Below, piece by piece: positions 41,125 to 50,239 of a stretch of DNA of 64,000 bases. The notes beneath the pieces were generated by a model that was given only the letters and a program-made list of their open reading frames with translations, was not told where the DNA came from and did not search any database. Each line of letters opens with the position of its first letter. Position 1 is the first letter of the stretch. A program made the position numbers and the translations under genes. Source of the stretch: Pseudomonas sp. dw_612 (GTDB taxonomy: Bacteria; Pseudomonadota; Gammaproteobacteria; Pseudomonadales; Pseudomonadaceae); assembly GCF_018449725.1 (NCBI RefSeq), contig NZ_JAAVVC010000021.1, positions 1-64,000 of the forward strand, given 5' to 3'.

Positions 41125-41468
41125 GACTCATCCTCCACGGTTTCAGGCTGAACGTCTGGAAGCGATACCTCTGGCCGTGGGCCGGGGAACACCACCGGCC
41201 CATCAGGCACATCCAGCATCGGGACCGGGAAAGCCTGCTCTTGGCTGAAATTGACGGGGTTGGGGAAACGCAGCGTGACCACCAATTTGCCGCCGACGAA
41301 ATTCAACGGCTCGGCGAACCACTGCGAGGTGATTGCCTGCTGCGGGAGCGTGTCGCCTTCCACCATGCGGCTGAAGTCGAACAACTCGCCATTGATGGTC
41401 AGCGTGTTGCCGAGCTTTTCGACGACAAACGATTCGTCGCCGCGATACGGACTCAGTAAAATATCCAT
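41121..41468 (-). CDS. Phage tail-region hypothetical protein, 115 residues
   Basis: It begins MDILLSPYRGDESFVVEKLG, predicted mostly beta with the phrase GELFDFSRMVEGDTLP, and ends in an acidic, proline-rich tail. The start at 41468 overlaps the stop of the tail-fibre gene by one base, so an upstream start at 41480 is less likely. Similar proteins sit beside tail fibres in other Pseudomonas phages, to my recollection. The function is unknown. Confidence 0.65.
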   Translation of the reverse strand: MDILLSPYRGDESFVVEKLGNTLTINGELFDFSRMVEGDTLPQQAITSQWFAEPLNFVGGKLVVTLRFPNPVNFSQEQAFPVPMLDVPDGPVVFPGPRPEVSLPDVQPETVEDES

Positions 41469-42280
41469 CACAGGAACCACCTCCCCATAGCAAAAAGCCT
41501 GCTGGATCGTAATGTCGGATCACTGAACAGCGCCACGCGCTGCCACGCGGCTGATGTATTCCCCGGAGTGCCCGACAGCCCGATAAATCCGGCCCCATTC
41601 AGCGGCATCCCCAACACGGTCGGGATTTCTGCCGCAACAAAAGGTGATGGGAATGTCCATGTGGCAGGCGTCCCATTCCAGCCGTTCCCGGCGGCGGCTG
41701 TAGCACCGCTACCGCCAGCGATGTAAGTACAGATCAACGTCCCATCAGCAAACCGGACATACTCACCATTGGCATTGGTGCCGCGCTCAATAAGGGCGCC
41801 CGTGGGGATGCCGGCAACCTGAGAAACCGTGCCCAGTGGGTTGGCGACCATTTTCCCTGTGAGGGGGTTGTATCGCAGGCACAGCCAGTTCCCGCCGCCG
41901 AGGCTCAGAAACTCAGCCGTGTCGTTCGCCGCAGTGGTGATGTTGGCGCTGGTTGGCAAAATCAAGGACGTGGCGTTGTGGGTCAGCACGAGAATGCCCA
42001 GGAACCTCACAGTGCGCGTCACACCGGCCGCCGCCGTCCCTAGCGCGGTGATGGTCGACGTGCCACTGACGAAAATGACGTTCGATACCGCCGCCCCGAT
42101 GTCGGTCGTCGCGGCGGAAGCGATAGTTTGCGGCGCAGATGCAGTCTGATCTCGCAGTAATGCGATGTATGATGCATAGGTGCGCAGATAGTCATCTATG
42201 AGCGACGGTGATTCCGACCCGGCCGGGCTGTTACTGCCTGCGGTAGTCGAAAGATCAGCGATCGAAGAAGGAAGCGGCAT
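41468..42280 (-). CDS. Phage tail fibre/receptor-binding protein
   Basis: The 270-residue protein begins MPLPSSIADLSTTAGSNSPA, a fibre-type N-terminus that attaches to the tail. Next come threonine/alanine-rich strand-forming residues and a C-terminal domain with GYVR-like beta wording, ending RLFAMGRWFL. It is short for a fibre; the host-binding head would be the last 100 residues or so. No tail spike enzyme motif is seen. A terminator separates it from the ejection protein gene upstream. Confidence 0.75.
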   Translation of the reverse strand: MPLPSSIADLSTTAGSNSPAGSESPSLIDDYLRTYASYIALLRDQTASAPQTIASAATTDIGAAVSNVIFVSGTSTITALGTAAAGVTRTVRFLGILVLTHNATSLILPTSANITTAANDTAEFLSLGGGNWLCLRYNPLTGKMVANPLGTVSQVAGIPTGALIERGTNANGEYVRFADGTLICTYIAGGSGATAAAGNGWNGTPATWTFPSPFVAAEIPTVLGMPLNGAGFIGLSGTPGNTSAAWQRVALFSDPTLRSSRLFAMGRWFL

Positions 42281-42295
42281 GTTTGTTCATCCCAA

Positions 42296-42319
42296 TAAAA
42301 ACCCCGCTGGTGCGGGGTT
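42296..42319 (-). terminator. Intrinsic terminator within the late region
   Basis: On the minus strand AACCCCGC-ACCA-GCGGGGTT is followed by TTTATT. It sits between the large ejection protein gene and the tail fibre gene. Confidence 0.75.
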
Positions 42320-42353
42320 ATTTGAGTGAGGGCATAACGCCCCGGGAGTACTT

Positions 42354-42461
42354 GTGGATTTTTCGAACTTCACGATGATCGACTTCATGATATGGAAAGG
42401 CGTGGCCATCGTTATTGGTGCTGCGATCTACGGGTTTTGGCTTGGCATCACTGGTCGTTGA
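42354..42461 (+). CDS. Small membrane protein of 35 residues on the strand opposite the late operon
   Basis: The frame starts at GTG 42354 with GGGAG 5 bp upstream. It encodes a short polar start (MDFSNFTMIDFMIWKG) and one membrane helix (VAIVIGAAIYGFWLGI), ending TGR. It is antisense to the flow of the late genes and its last 14 bp overlap the end of the ejection protein gene. The good ribosome site and clear amphipathic-plus-membrane layout support a real gene. It could be a lysis modulator or a superinfection factor; neither is shown. Confidence 0.6.
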   Translation: MDFSNFTMIDFMIWKGVAIVIGAAIYGFWLGITGR

Positions 42462-44607
42462 CCATCTGAGGCACCAGCAGCGGCAGGATTTTATTCGCCT
42501 TTTCGGCGCCTACCGATAGCAGGCCTCCGCCCGGGCTCGGCGGTCGCAGCAACATGTTGCGCATCGCGTTGCTGTTGAGCGCCGAGTTTGCCCCGCGTCC
42601 AGCCGCCATCGCGCCGCCGAGCAGCAGTGGCGATACAAATCCGGATCCGACACCACCAGCACCAAGACCGCCAAGCATCAGGCGCTGCATGGCGCCGTGC
42701 GGGCTTTCGCGAGACTTTAGGAACTGAGCGCTGATATCGGCCAGGTCCTGCAATTCAGGATTGCCGATGTTTTTCATGTTCGCCAAGCGACCGATTGAGA
42801 TATCCCCGTCCGCGCCGTTCTGCGCCATTTTCTTCAAGTCCAACATGGTTCCGTACTGCTGGCGAACCTTGGCGAACGCTGCCGCCTCATCTGGCGCCAG
42901 AGAACGGTTGAGCGCTCCCATCAGCGACTTTTTCAGATCACCCGCGTACCAGGCTTCAGGGCTATTGCGCTGGCCGATACGGTCGAGGGTTTTCTTGATG
43001 TTGTAGGCGGCCTGGCCGTCGATTTGGCCGTTTGGCGCCTTCGCCTTGATTTCATCAATTTGCTTGAGGATGATATTGGCTTGGCCTGACTCCAGCTCGC
43101 TCGATGCGCGCTGTGCGTGATCTGCCAGTTCCTGGGTGAACGTCGGGTCAACCTTGACTTTATTGCTCTGCAGCACGGTGTCGAACTTCGCGCCAAGATC
43201 ACCCTGAGCCTTGCGCAACGCCATGGTCACGTTGTCGGAATCCTGCCCGAAGGTCTTGCTCACGGCGCGGTTCAACTGGCTCTGCATATTCGACATGGTG
43301 GCGGCGCGGCCACTGAGCGGCATGTATTCGAGAGATGCCGCCAATGCGTTGAGCGGCTTGCTGTTCACGAGCCTGTCGCCCGGCACATTGATCCCGAGGT
43401 CTTTGGCTTTTTGCGCCAGCAGTGATACTTCAGGGCGGACCTCACCGCCGCGCATGGCGCTACCCAAGCCGCGCGCAGCATTGCCGACAAGAGATGCCGT
43501 GCCGGGAATGGCGCCGCCGATCATGGCCCCCAAGCCAGCATCCTCGGGATTGACCAAGCCAGCAGAAGCGCCACCAGTGATTGCACCACCAAGCATGCGC
43601 GTCCCCAGCGCCGGAAGCCCGGTCAAGCCGCCAGCCTTGAACCCGCCAGCGCCAATTGAAGCGATCAGTGGGGCGGCTGACGCGGCGCCGGGGATGAGTC
43701 TCGCTGTGTTGGCTAGAGCGCCACCCATGCCGGCCGTGCCGGCGATTTCGGCGCCGAGCTTGCCGCCCTTGTACGCCATTGACTCAGGGTTTGCGCCCAT
43801 GTCTTGCAACGCCCAGTCCATGTCGGCCCGGCGCTGACGGTTCGATTCGAGCGACAGGCCTTTCCCTGCGATGGCATCCTGCACGATGTCATAAGGCGCC
43901 ACGAGCGTTGCGCCAATTGACCCAGCGCCGCGCACGCCACCAGCCAGTAGGTTGCCTGCGTCAGCCATCAGTTCTTTCCCGGCATTTGGCGGCAGTCGAT
44001 TCAGCAGATTCCCGAAGCGACCGGCTTGCGGAGATGGGCCGGCCTGCTGTGAGGAAGGCGCCTGCACTGGCGATTGAGTGGCTTCGACTGGAGCCGCGTC
44101 ATCCCAGATTACGCCAGCCGGGTCAATGCCTGCCGCTTGGGCAGCCTGTGGCGCAGAGGCCTCAGCGCGCTCATCAAAGACAACACGACCGTCAGGCGTG
44201 ACGAGCTGGTCCTTGTCATTCCAGCGCGGGGCGTTCTTGTTGGCAAACTGCGACTCGCTGGAAAACGATTTGTGGTATGGGGTCTTGTAGTAGTCCCCAA
44301 AGTGCATCTGGCCATCGTTCGCGTTCATGCCGGTGCGTGCGTTTGGGTCGCCTTTTTGCAAGCCGGCATAGAAGCCTCGCATGTCGTAATCAGCCTTTGG
44401 CGAAGGATCGAACGGCACGTTGTTCTGTTTGACCCATGCCTGAAACTTTGCCTCTTGATCCGGAGGAAGCTGGGTCAGATACGACGACTGCTGCTTCCCA
44501 ATGAAAGGCGTGTTCTTTTGCAGGACGCTGTCGGGCTCGGATGCGGAAACGCCAGCTTGCTGCTGGGGCGCGTCATCCCAGACGATGGTGCTTGGATCAA
44601 TTGCCAT
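42448..44607 (-). CDS. Large phage DNA-ejection/internal virion protein
   Basis: The 719-residue protein has two copies of a short motif, STIVWDDAPQ near residue 7 and AGVIWDDAAP near residue 162, split by polar, glutamine-rich chain. A long glycine/alanine-rich stretch (about 205-390) with membrane-seeking character follows, and then charged helices. Such low-complexity, membrane-active giants placed between tail adaptor and fibre are ejection proteins in short-tailed phages. The start overlaps the preceding gene by 11 bp. No lytic transglycosylase motif is seen. Confidence 0.75.
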   Translation of the reverse strand: MAIDPSTIVWDDAPQQQAGVSASEPDSVLQKNTPFIGKQQSSYLTQLPPDQEAKFQAWVKQNNVPFDPSPKADYDMRGFYAGLQKGDPNARTGMNANDGQMHFGDYYKTPYHKSFSSESQFANKNAPRWNDKDQLVTPDGRVVFDERAEASAPQAAQAAGIDPAGVIWDDAAPVEATQSPVQAPSSQQAGPSPQAGRFGNLLNRLPPNAGKELMADAGNLLAGGVRGAGSIGATLVAPYDIVQDAIAGKGLSLESNRQRRADMDWALQDMGANPESMAYKGGKLGAEIAGTAGMGGALANTARLIPGAASAAPLIASIGAGGFKAGGLTGLPALGTRMLGGAITGGASAGLVNPEDAGLGAMIGGAIPGTASLVGNAARGLGSAMRGGEVRPEVSLLAQKAKDLGINVPGDRLVNSKPLNALAASLEYMPLSGRAATMSNMQSQLNRAVSKTFGQDSDNVTMALRKAQGDLGAKFDTVLQSNKVKVDPTFTQELADHAQRASSELESGQANIILKQIDEIKAKAPNGQIDGQAAYNIKKTLDRIGQRNSPEAWYAGDLKKSLMGALNRSLAPDEAAAFAKVRQQYGTMLDLKKMAQNGADGDISIGRLANMKNIGNPELQDLADISAQFLKSRESPHGAMQRLMLGGLGAGGVGSGFVSPLLLGGAMAAGRGANSALNSNAMRNMLLRPPSPGGGLLSVGAEKANKILPLLVPQMVNDQ

Positions 44608-45814
44608 ATTCGATCCTCCCGTCAGAATACTGAATCACTTGGCGACCGCTCGCGTCCTTGCCGGTGCGCACCACGCTGGCCTTGGCGGCGGGTGCTGGCT
44701 GCTGGGCCGGTTTCGCACCAGAGTATCGGTTGGCAATTTCCTCAATAGCATCTAGCGCGGCCATACGCTCAGCGACAGGCAGTGTTGCGTCGCCAACCCT
44801 ACCCGCCATAGTTTTGTAGTTTTCCACGTCCTTGTCTGACTGCGGACCTTCCATGCGCGGCATCATGAACATCATGTTGCCGCCAATAGCTGCAAGTTTT
44901 GCAGCGTTCTGGGAACCAGTCGTGGACCGGCCTACGAATCGATTGGCGTCATCGACTTTAGCCCCAAACCCACTGGCCGTCGCGTTTGGCAAGATTTCAC
45001 GCGACTGCTTGATCAGGTCGCCGAGTTTCGACATGTTTTGCTGATTTTTTACTGTCGCTTCGGCAAGAGGGCCGCCCTTAATTTGCCCACCATCCTGCGT
45101 GGTTGCCGGCTTCACCTCGCCAGTACCCTTGTCGATCAGCATGAAGGTGCCATCGCCAACTTGGACAACCTGAGTCCGCTGCCCCTCTTTATTGATGTTG
45201 TTGGCGTCATTCATAAGACTGTTTTGTTGCTGCTTGGCGCCGACGTTTGCCCACCCGCGTGCGTCAGCCGCCCGTTCGCCCGGGGTCATACTGACGCCGA
45301 ATGTCTGCCCGGCTGTCGGCACGGCGAACTGTTTTGAGCCGCCAAGGTCCACCAGCTGCGGGGCGACGTAGGAGTCGATCGCCTGACCGACTGGCTGGCC
45401 ATACTCATCGTACTGCATGGTCTGTTTGCCACCGTTGGCGCTTGGCACATCGAGTGTGCGAGCCACCTTTGCCCTGGACGCGTTTGGCAACTGGGACAAT
45501 GTCATCATGTCCTTGGCTGGAAGGCCCAGCGCGGCGCCGCGTTTGAAGTCGAACGTCGTGTTGCCCCCGGGGTCTGTGGCGTACAGGCTTGGCAATTGCT
45601 CCATCTGGTTTTGCTTCAGTTTCATCGCCTGCGTTTTTAGCGCATTCGAACTGGCAGCCGAGTACCCCGCAATCCCGGACAGGCCGGCGGTGCCGATCGT
45701 GTTCAGTGGGCCCGAGCCTTGACGGGCGCCAGCCAACCCGCCGAATGCAGCAGAGAGCAGCCCCATACCCATCGGGGTTTGCGCGAAATCAAGCAACCCA
45801 TTCATGTCAGGCAT
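44597..45814 (-). CDS. Phage internal virion/ejection protein, 405 residues
   Basis: It begins MPDMNGLLDFAQTPMGMG. A glycine-rich start is followed by polar helices with a long glutamine/asparagine-rich coil (about 185-215) and a C-terminal motif VIQYSDGRIEYGN. The position between two other low-complexity proteins and the repeat-like style fit a second ejection protein. The function is inferred. Confidence 0.7.
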   Translation of the reverse strand: MPDMNGLLDFAQTPMGMGLLSAAFGGLAGARQGSGPLNTIGTAGLSGIAGYSAASSNALKTQAMKLKQNQMEQLPSLYATDPGGNTTFDFKRGAALGLPAKDMMTLSQLPNASRAKVARTLDVPSANGGKQTMQYDEYGQPVGQAIDSYVAPQLVDLGGSKQFAVPTAGQTFGVSMTPGERAADARGWANVGAKQQQNSLMNDANNINKEGQRTQVVQVGDGTFMLIDKGTGEVKPATTQDGGQIKGGPLAEATVKNQQNMSKLGDLIKQSREILPNATASGFGAKVDDANRFVGRSTTGSQNAAKLAAIGGNMMFMMPRMEGPQSDKDVENYKTMAGRVGDATLPVAERMAALDAIEEIANRYSGAKPAQQPAPAAKASVVRTGKDASGRQVIQYSDGRIEYGN

Positions 45815-45815
45815 T

Positions 45816-46559
45816 TCAATACCCCCTTTGTGCGCGGCGCTGCTGCGCTTGTTGCTGACGCTGGGCGATCAGCGGGTTAGGCTGGCCCTGGGCGATTTGG
45901 GCGAGCGTCTGCGGGCCGTTATTGGGTTGCTGTTGAGCCGGTCCATGCGCCATTGGCTGCTGCCCACCGGGCGAGAGCAGGCCGTAGGCCTTTTGCCCGT
46001 AGCTGGCAGCATCCATATAGGGTTTGGCCTGAGCATTGAAGTTCGAGAGGCTGCTGCCCATGGAGCTGAGCAAGCCAGGGGATGAACTGCCTCCTGCGTA
46101 GGCCGCATTACCCATGCCGCCAGACACCAATGGTTGGCCCATGCCGTACCCGGCGCTTGCAGTTGAGGCTCCGGCCCCCGCAGCGGATGCACCAGCGCCA
46201 GCAGTTCCAGCCCCTGCCGCACCAGCACCGCCTGCTGATCCGCCCAACAAGCCGCCGGCCGCACCCGCGCCAGCACCGCCCGCGTAAATCGAGGCGATGG
46301 TTTTGGCGATCGTGTGCATGGTCTTGCCCGGACCTGTATTGATACCAGCGTCCTGGGCTTCTTCGTAACGCTGCGGTGCCGCGCCGCCCCACTGGTCCAC
46401 CAGCGGCTTATCGTCGGTCCCCAACACCTTGTTCCACATGCTGGTCGAAAACGGGTCAGCCGACCCATAGAACAGCCGAGCGGGGTTGTCCTTCACCTGA
46501 TTGCCCATGGCGCCCAGGTTGAACATTTCAAAGCTGCCAACATCGCCGAGAAAGCTCAT
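45816..46559 (-). CDS. Glycine/alanine-rich phage virion protein
   Basis: In 247 residues a run of Gly/Ala at about 92-140 (segments like AGAGAAGGLLGGSAGG) probably forms a membrane-interacting or flexible domain. The C-terminus is rich in Gln and Arg (QRQQQAQQRRAQRGY). Such proteins are ejected with DNA in short-tailed phages. The start overlaps the upstream stop by 4 bp. Confidence 0.68.
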   Translation of the reverse strand: MSFLGDVGSFEMFNLGAMGNQVKDNPARLFYGSADPFSTSMWNKVLGTDDKPLVDQWGGAAPQRYEEAQDAGINTGPGKTMHTIAKTIASIYAGGAGAGAAGGLLGGSAGGAGAAGAGTAGAGASAAGAGASTASAGYGMGQPLVSGGMGNAAYAGGSSSPGLLSSMGSSLSNFNAQAKPYMDAASYGQKAYGLLSPGGQQPMAHGPAQQQPNNGPQTLAQIAQGQPNPLIAQRQQQAQQRRAQRGY

Positions 46560-47488
46560 TTGCCACCCCCACCTGATTGTTTGGTCGTCGCAGTGTTGCC
46601 CAGGCCAGACCCAAACACGCCAGACATCGCGGCAAGCTTCTTATAGGGGTCGTTTTGTTGGTCAGACCAGCTCTGATACTGAGCATCAAGGTTTTGCTGA
46701 ACGTTGTCTTGGGCTTGCTGACCGACCTTGTTGAGTTGATCAGCATCGGTGTAGGCCTGGTTGGCGTAAGTGGGTGCCAGGTTGAGATATTGCGACTTCA
46801 TTTGATCATTGCGCCCGGCATAGTCCTGGGCGGCTGTCAGATTCCGGTTCAACTGGTTTTCTGCCAGTCCCTGTTGCGCCGTGTAGTCCTGCATTCGCAT
46901 GCTGGAGGCGGTATTGCTCAGGTTTTTGGTGAGGTCGTTTAGCGAATTCTGTGTTGCGGCCTGCGCACCGGTATTGCCAAACGATCCAGAGCCAACCATT
47001 TGCGTAGTAAGGCCGGGCGCTACTGCGTCGTTATAGTTCCGGGTGATATCGCCCATGGCGGAATCGATGTTTTTCTGTAGGTAGGGGTTTGAGCCGGCAT
47101 ATTGGTTGGTGCCCAGGTTGCCCAGCGACGTGGCGGCATTCCCGGAGGCCAGCCCATTTTTCATGGTATCGCTGCCCTGATTCATCAGCGGGCTACCACC
47201 CATAGCCCGGTTGTAGGCAGCGCTTGCACCGGCCTGCTGAACCCAGTTCAGGTCGGCGACCTGCTGGCCGCTATATCCCTGATAAGGGCTGCTGGCCAAG
47301 TCCATGGCCTTATCGCTGTAGGCAGATGCCAGCGGCTTGAGTTCGGTTGGGATCGATTGTGTAGTTGAGCTGGTCGAGCCACCACCTTTGTGGGGGCGGA
47401 TCGAGTCACCAACAAACCTTGGCAACGCCCCAATGGCTGGTCCGCCAAACTCGGCGCTGAGCTGCTCGTGCAGGGTTTCGATGTTCAC
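46556..47488 (-). CDS. Phage virion-associated protein, 310 residues
   Basis: Low-complexity Ser/Thr/Asn/Gln-rich chain with TSSTTQSIP near the start and NDAVAPGLTTQMVGSGSFGN in the middle, ending in a glycine-rich tail. I know similar proteins upstream of ejection proteins in podovirus-like Pseudomonas phages, but no motif defines them. Overlaps both neighbours by 4 bp. Confidence 0.65.
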   Translation of the reverse strand: MNIETLHEQLSAEFGGPAIGALPRFVGDSIRPHKGGGSTSSTTQSIPTELKPLASAYSDKAMDLASSPYQGYSGQQVADLNWVQQAGASAAYNRAMGGSPLMNQGSDTMKNGLASGNAATSLGNLGTNQYAGSNPYLQKNIDSAMGDITRNYNDAVAPGLTTQMVGSGSFGNTGAQAATQNSLNDLTKNLSNTASSMRMQDYTAQQGLAENQLNRNLTAAQDYAGRNDQMKSQYLNLAPTYANQAYTDADQLNKVGQQAQDNVQQNLDAQYQSWSDQQNDPYKKLAAMSGVFGSGLGNTATTKQSGGGGK

Positions 47489-47895
47489 AGTTCAACCTCC
47501 AAGACTTGATAGACCGGGGCAAATCCACAGCGCTGCCGGTAGAGACGTGCTTGAGCAGGGGCGGCAGCGCATCGTAGGCGCAAGCAGCCGAGAGACTTCG
47601 CCAGCCGGCCAAGCTCTTCGAAAAAATCCTCGAAATGGCCGTGCGGCGCGTACATCTCGTAGGTGTAAAGCACCCGAAAGTTGGGTAGCTGCTCCACGCC
47701 GACGACGCCCCAGCCAGCGATCGAATCATCACGATCCAGGCGCACCAGCGTCCGCTCGCCACGGCTGAGCATCATCTTCAGTTGGTCGCCAGTGATTTCG
47801 CCTCCCGAAGTGGCGCAGGCTTGGGCGAGATTGTGCGCACCCTCCTTCCAGGCCACGTCGATATGCGTCGTTGGCACCACGATCAGTTTGTTCAT
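47485..47895 (-). CDS. Phage GNAT-like acetyltransferase-fold protein
   Basis: The 136-residue protein has the pattern of a compact GNAT domain, with a central strand pair VGVEQLPNFRVLYTYEMY and a late helix-strand LRCAAAPAQARLYRQRCGF. The RLYRQRCGFAPV segment is typical of the GNAT C-terminal part. Similar small proteins occur between the adaptor and ejection genes of other phages. No acetyl target is known. Confidence 0.6.
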   Translation of the reverse strand: MNKLIVVPTTHIDVAWKEGAHNLAQACATSGGEITGDQLKMMLSRGERTLVRLDRDDSIAGWGVVGVEQLPNFRVLYTYEMYAPHGHFEDFFEELGRLAKSLGCLRLRCAAAPAQARLYRQRCGFAPVYQVLEVEL

Positions 47896-48188
47896 CAGTT
47901 ACCCGTCAGGCAGCGTTTTTGAAGCCATGTCCCTGGCGTTCCGGACACGGAGCAAACCCACCCTTCAACGAAATATTTAGAACCGGCAGTGCCCAACTCG
48001 GCAGGTGCAGAATTCTTGATGGAGTCGCCTTGCAACCATGTCCCGCTGGTGGGCGCCGTGGTGCGGGCGGTATAGAAGCCGGCGATATACCCCTCGGAAA
48101 TCTGGTTGATCTGCGTGGCGTGTTCGCGCAACTCGCGCTGAAGCACCGGGTCGTTGGTTCCGGTCCGTGGCGTCGTATTGGTTTTCAT
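47895..48188 (-). CDS. Phage structural-region hypothetical protein, 97 residues
   Basis: It begins MKTNTTPRTGTNDPVLQREL, then an even mix of polar residues with GTWLQGDSIKNSAPAELG and a second GTWLQ near the end. Stop and start overlap the next gene by one base. It lies three bases after the preceding gene. The function is unknown. Confidence 0.6.
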   Translation of the reverse strand: MKTNTTPRTGTNDPVLQRELREHATQINQISEGYIAGFYTARTTAPTSGTWLQGDSIKNSAPAELGTAGSKYFVEGWVCSVSGTPGTWLQKRCLTGN

Positions 48189-48191
48189 GAT

Positions 48192-49637
48192 TCATCGCAT
48201 CCCGGCAGGCGTAATTTCTGCGTCCATGTGGGTGACCTTCACAGCCCCTGTGAAAGAGAACGTCGCCTTGTGCCAGCGCGCCGACTGGCGCATGTCGAAC
48301 TTCCCGTCCAACACAGAGCCCGTGGCGGCGGCAATGAAGCCAACGCCGGAGTTCTGTTGGATGAAGGTCTGCACGTTGGCGGAGGTCGGTGCCAACGCAT
48401 AGCGCAATCGGATCTTATTCAGGGCCGAAACCGCGTCGTCATCGCCAACATCCCCGGTCGTCATCGAACTGGACGTCGATACTCCGGTCATCGATTGAAG
48501 CTGGTGCGAGGTGCTGAAGATCGACATCGACTTGCCACCAGCAAGCCAAAACTGCGAATCGAATGAATAAGAGAACAGACCGTCAATGGTTGACGAAATT
48601 GCCGACAACCCATCAATCGTGATGCCGCCGGACACATAATTCAGCGCCGCCTCAATGCTCCGATTCGCGACACCCCACTTCTTTGCCACTACGTGATACA
48701 CCAGCGCAGCGTCAGGCGTGATAGAGCCAAGCGATGGGTAAAACACCCACACAAGGTTTTTTTGGCGATCGAATACGCAAATCGTCCGGTAACGGTACGA
48801 GGGGTTCGAATGGTCGAAAAAGAACTGCCGGACATACCCGTCCGCTACAGGAATAGGGCGAGTGCCGTCGAAAATCCAGATGTTGTCATCACCGACGAAG
48901 AAGTGCGCGCCGCCGATATCGCAAATTGCTTCCTTGCCAATGCAGCCAGCATCCCCGCCCGGGACCTGTATCCAGTTCCAGACAGTGGGAGCGCCGACGT
49001 ACTGACCCAGATAGATTGAACGCTGCTTGTAAGCGATGGCGTACTCGCCGAGTCGCATCCCGGCGGTCAGCCGGCCAGAGGTAGCCACAAGACGCCCAGA
49101 CGTTGCTTGGGTTGCCAGGCTGGGCGTCCAGGACGTGTCATCAAAAGCGGCGCAGCAATGCCAACCGTCTGGCTTTTCAGAGCCGTCATTGGTGTTGAGC
49201 GCCATGACAAACGCGCCAACGGTAAATAAAACCTCGGCCTTGGGCGCTGTAGAAATGTCAGCAAAGGCCGCACCGGTTGAGCGTTGAATGACGTCAGCCC
49301 GGTTCGCGCACAACGTAGCGTCGCCGAACTGTGTAATTGACCAACGAGTGTCAACCCCGCCGTTGTACACGGCGGCACGGGAAACGTCGGCCCAGGCCCC
49401 AGCGGACAATTCATAGAGCTTGGTAGCGGTGCCAGCGATGATCCTGCGGGTGTCATCCAGCTTGGACACTACGGCGGCGCCGATGCATGCAGCCGCCAGG
49501 GCAGGCGTTGATGCTGGGGTGACCGGCTCGGGCGCACCTTCCATGCCATTCAGGTACGGAATCAGGTTGACGCAATCGGTGAGTAGCCCAGGGGTCGTCA
49601 CGTCCGCATCCGGCGCAAAACCAGTCAGCGGAATCAT
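48192..49637 (-). CDS. Phage packaged-DNA stabilisation/tail hub protein (P22 gp10-like)
   Basis: The 481-residue protein begins MIPLTGFAPDADVTTPGLLTD and has regularly spaced Trp and aromatic residues, as in the beta-propeller-like P22 gp10 hub. The start at 49637 overlaps the preceding gene's stop (ATGA), so the upstream 49673 start is rejected. Position next to the adaptor supports a hub or needle-holding role. The homology is remembered, not searched. Confidence 0.7.
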   Translation of the reverse strand: MIPLTGFAPDADVTTPGLLTDCVNLIPYLNGMEGAPEPVTPASTPALAAACIGAAVVSKLDDTRRIIAGTATKLYELSAGAWADVSRAAVYNGGVDTRWSITQFGDATLCANRADVIQRSTGAAFADISTAPKAEVLFTVGAFVMALNTNDGSEKPDGWHCCAAFDDTSWTPSLATQATSGRLVATSGRLTAGMRLGEYAIAYKQRSIYLGQYVGAPTVWNWIQVPGGDAGCIGKEAICDIGGAHFFVGDDNIWIFDGTRPIPVADGYVRQFFFDHSNPSYRYRTICVFDRQKNLVWVFYPSLGSITPDAALVYHVVAKKWGVANRSIEAALNYVSGGITIDGLSAISSTIDGLFSYSFDSQFWLAGGKSMSIFSTSHQLQSMTGVSTSSSMTTGDVGDDDAVSALNKIRLRYALAPTSANVQTFIQQNSGVGFIAAATGSVLDGKFDMRQSARWHKATFSFTGAVKVTHMDAEITPAGMR

Positions 49638-50239
49638 CGGGCGCGAACCGTCATGGTTGAACCGCTGTACCAATCCACCCCATTGATGCTGTTGACGGCC
49701 TGGCTATAAAGCTGGGCCCAGGTACCGATGCGTGCATCGTTCATGATGAATGGAGTCGCGGCAAGCAGCGATGCATACAGGTAGGCGTTCGGCCAGGCGC
49801 TCAGCAGCCAGTTGGTGATGTTGGAAGCTGATAGCGCCGGGATACGCTGCTGATAGGTCAGCTCCAGCGAATACACCGCGTCAGGGATTGGCGCGAGCTC
49901 TATATTTCCACCGATCACGGTGAAAACCACAGGCTGGCCGGCGGTATTCGAGGAAAAATCAACGCTGATTTCGTCGGGAGAGCGATACGATAGCGGCTGA
50001 TTGTAGGTGCCCAGCACTTGCAGGCGGCGCATCTCGAGCATATCCGTCGGCAGCGATACGGAATTTACGCCAGCGACCGTGACAAGCGTGGTCTTGGCTT
50101 CCATGGCGCGGGTCTTCAGGTCAGTGCACAGTTGCGCTTCGGCCAGGGTGATGAAGTCGGGGATATTGGCGGTCAGATCACCACGATTGAGCCAGGACGC
50201 CACGGACGCCTGCAATTCCGAGTAGTTGGTGATGCTCAT
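49634..50239 (-). CDS. Phage head-tail adaptor protein
   Basis: The 201-residue protein begins MSITNYSELQASVASWLNR and contains LAEAQLCTDLKTRAMEAKTT, which I associate with head-tail adaptor proteins of podovirus-like phages (P22 gp4-type position). It lies between the capsid module and the hub gene. Confidence in the fold is moderate. Confidence 0.7.
   Translation of the reverse strand: MSITNYSELQASVASWLNRGDLTANIPDFITLAEAQLCTDLKTRAMEAKTTLVTVAGVNSVSLPTDMLEMRRLQVLGTYNQPLSYRSPDEISVDFSSNTAGQPVVFTVIGGNIELAPIPDAVYSLELTYQQRIPALSASNITNWLLSAWPNAYLYASLLAATPFIMNDARIGTWAQLYSQAVNSINGVDWYSGSTMTVRAR

Noticed and set aside
41468..42280. Tail-fibre region checked for a diversity-generating retroelement
   Set aside because: No reverse transcriptase frame and no template/variable repeat pair is seen in 39.5-48 kb.
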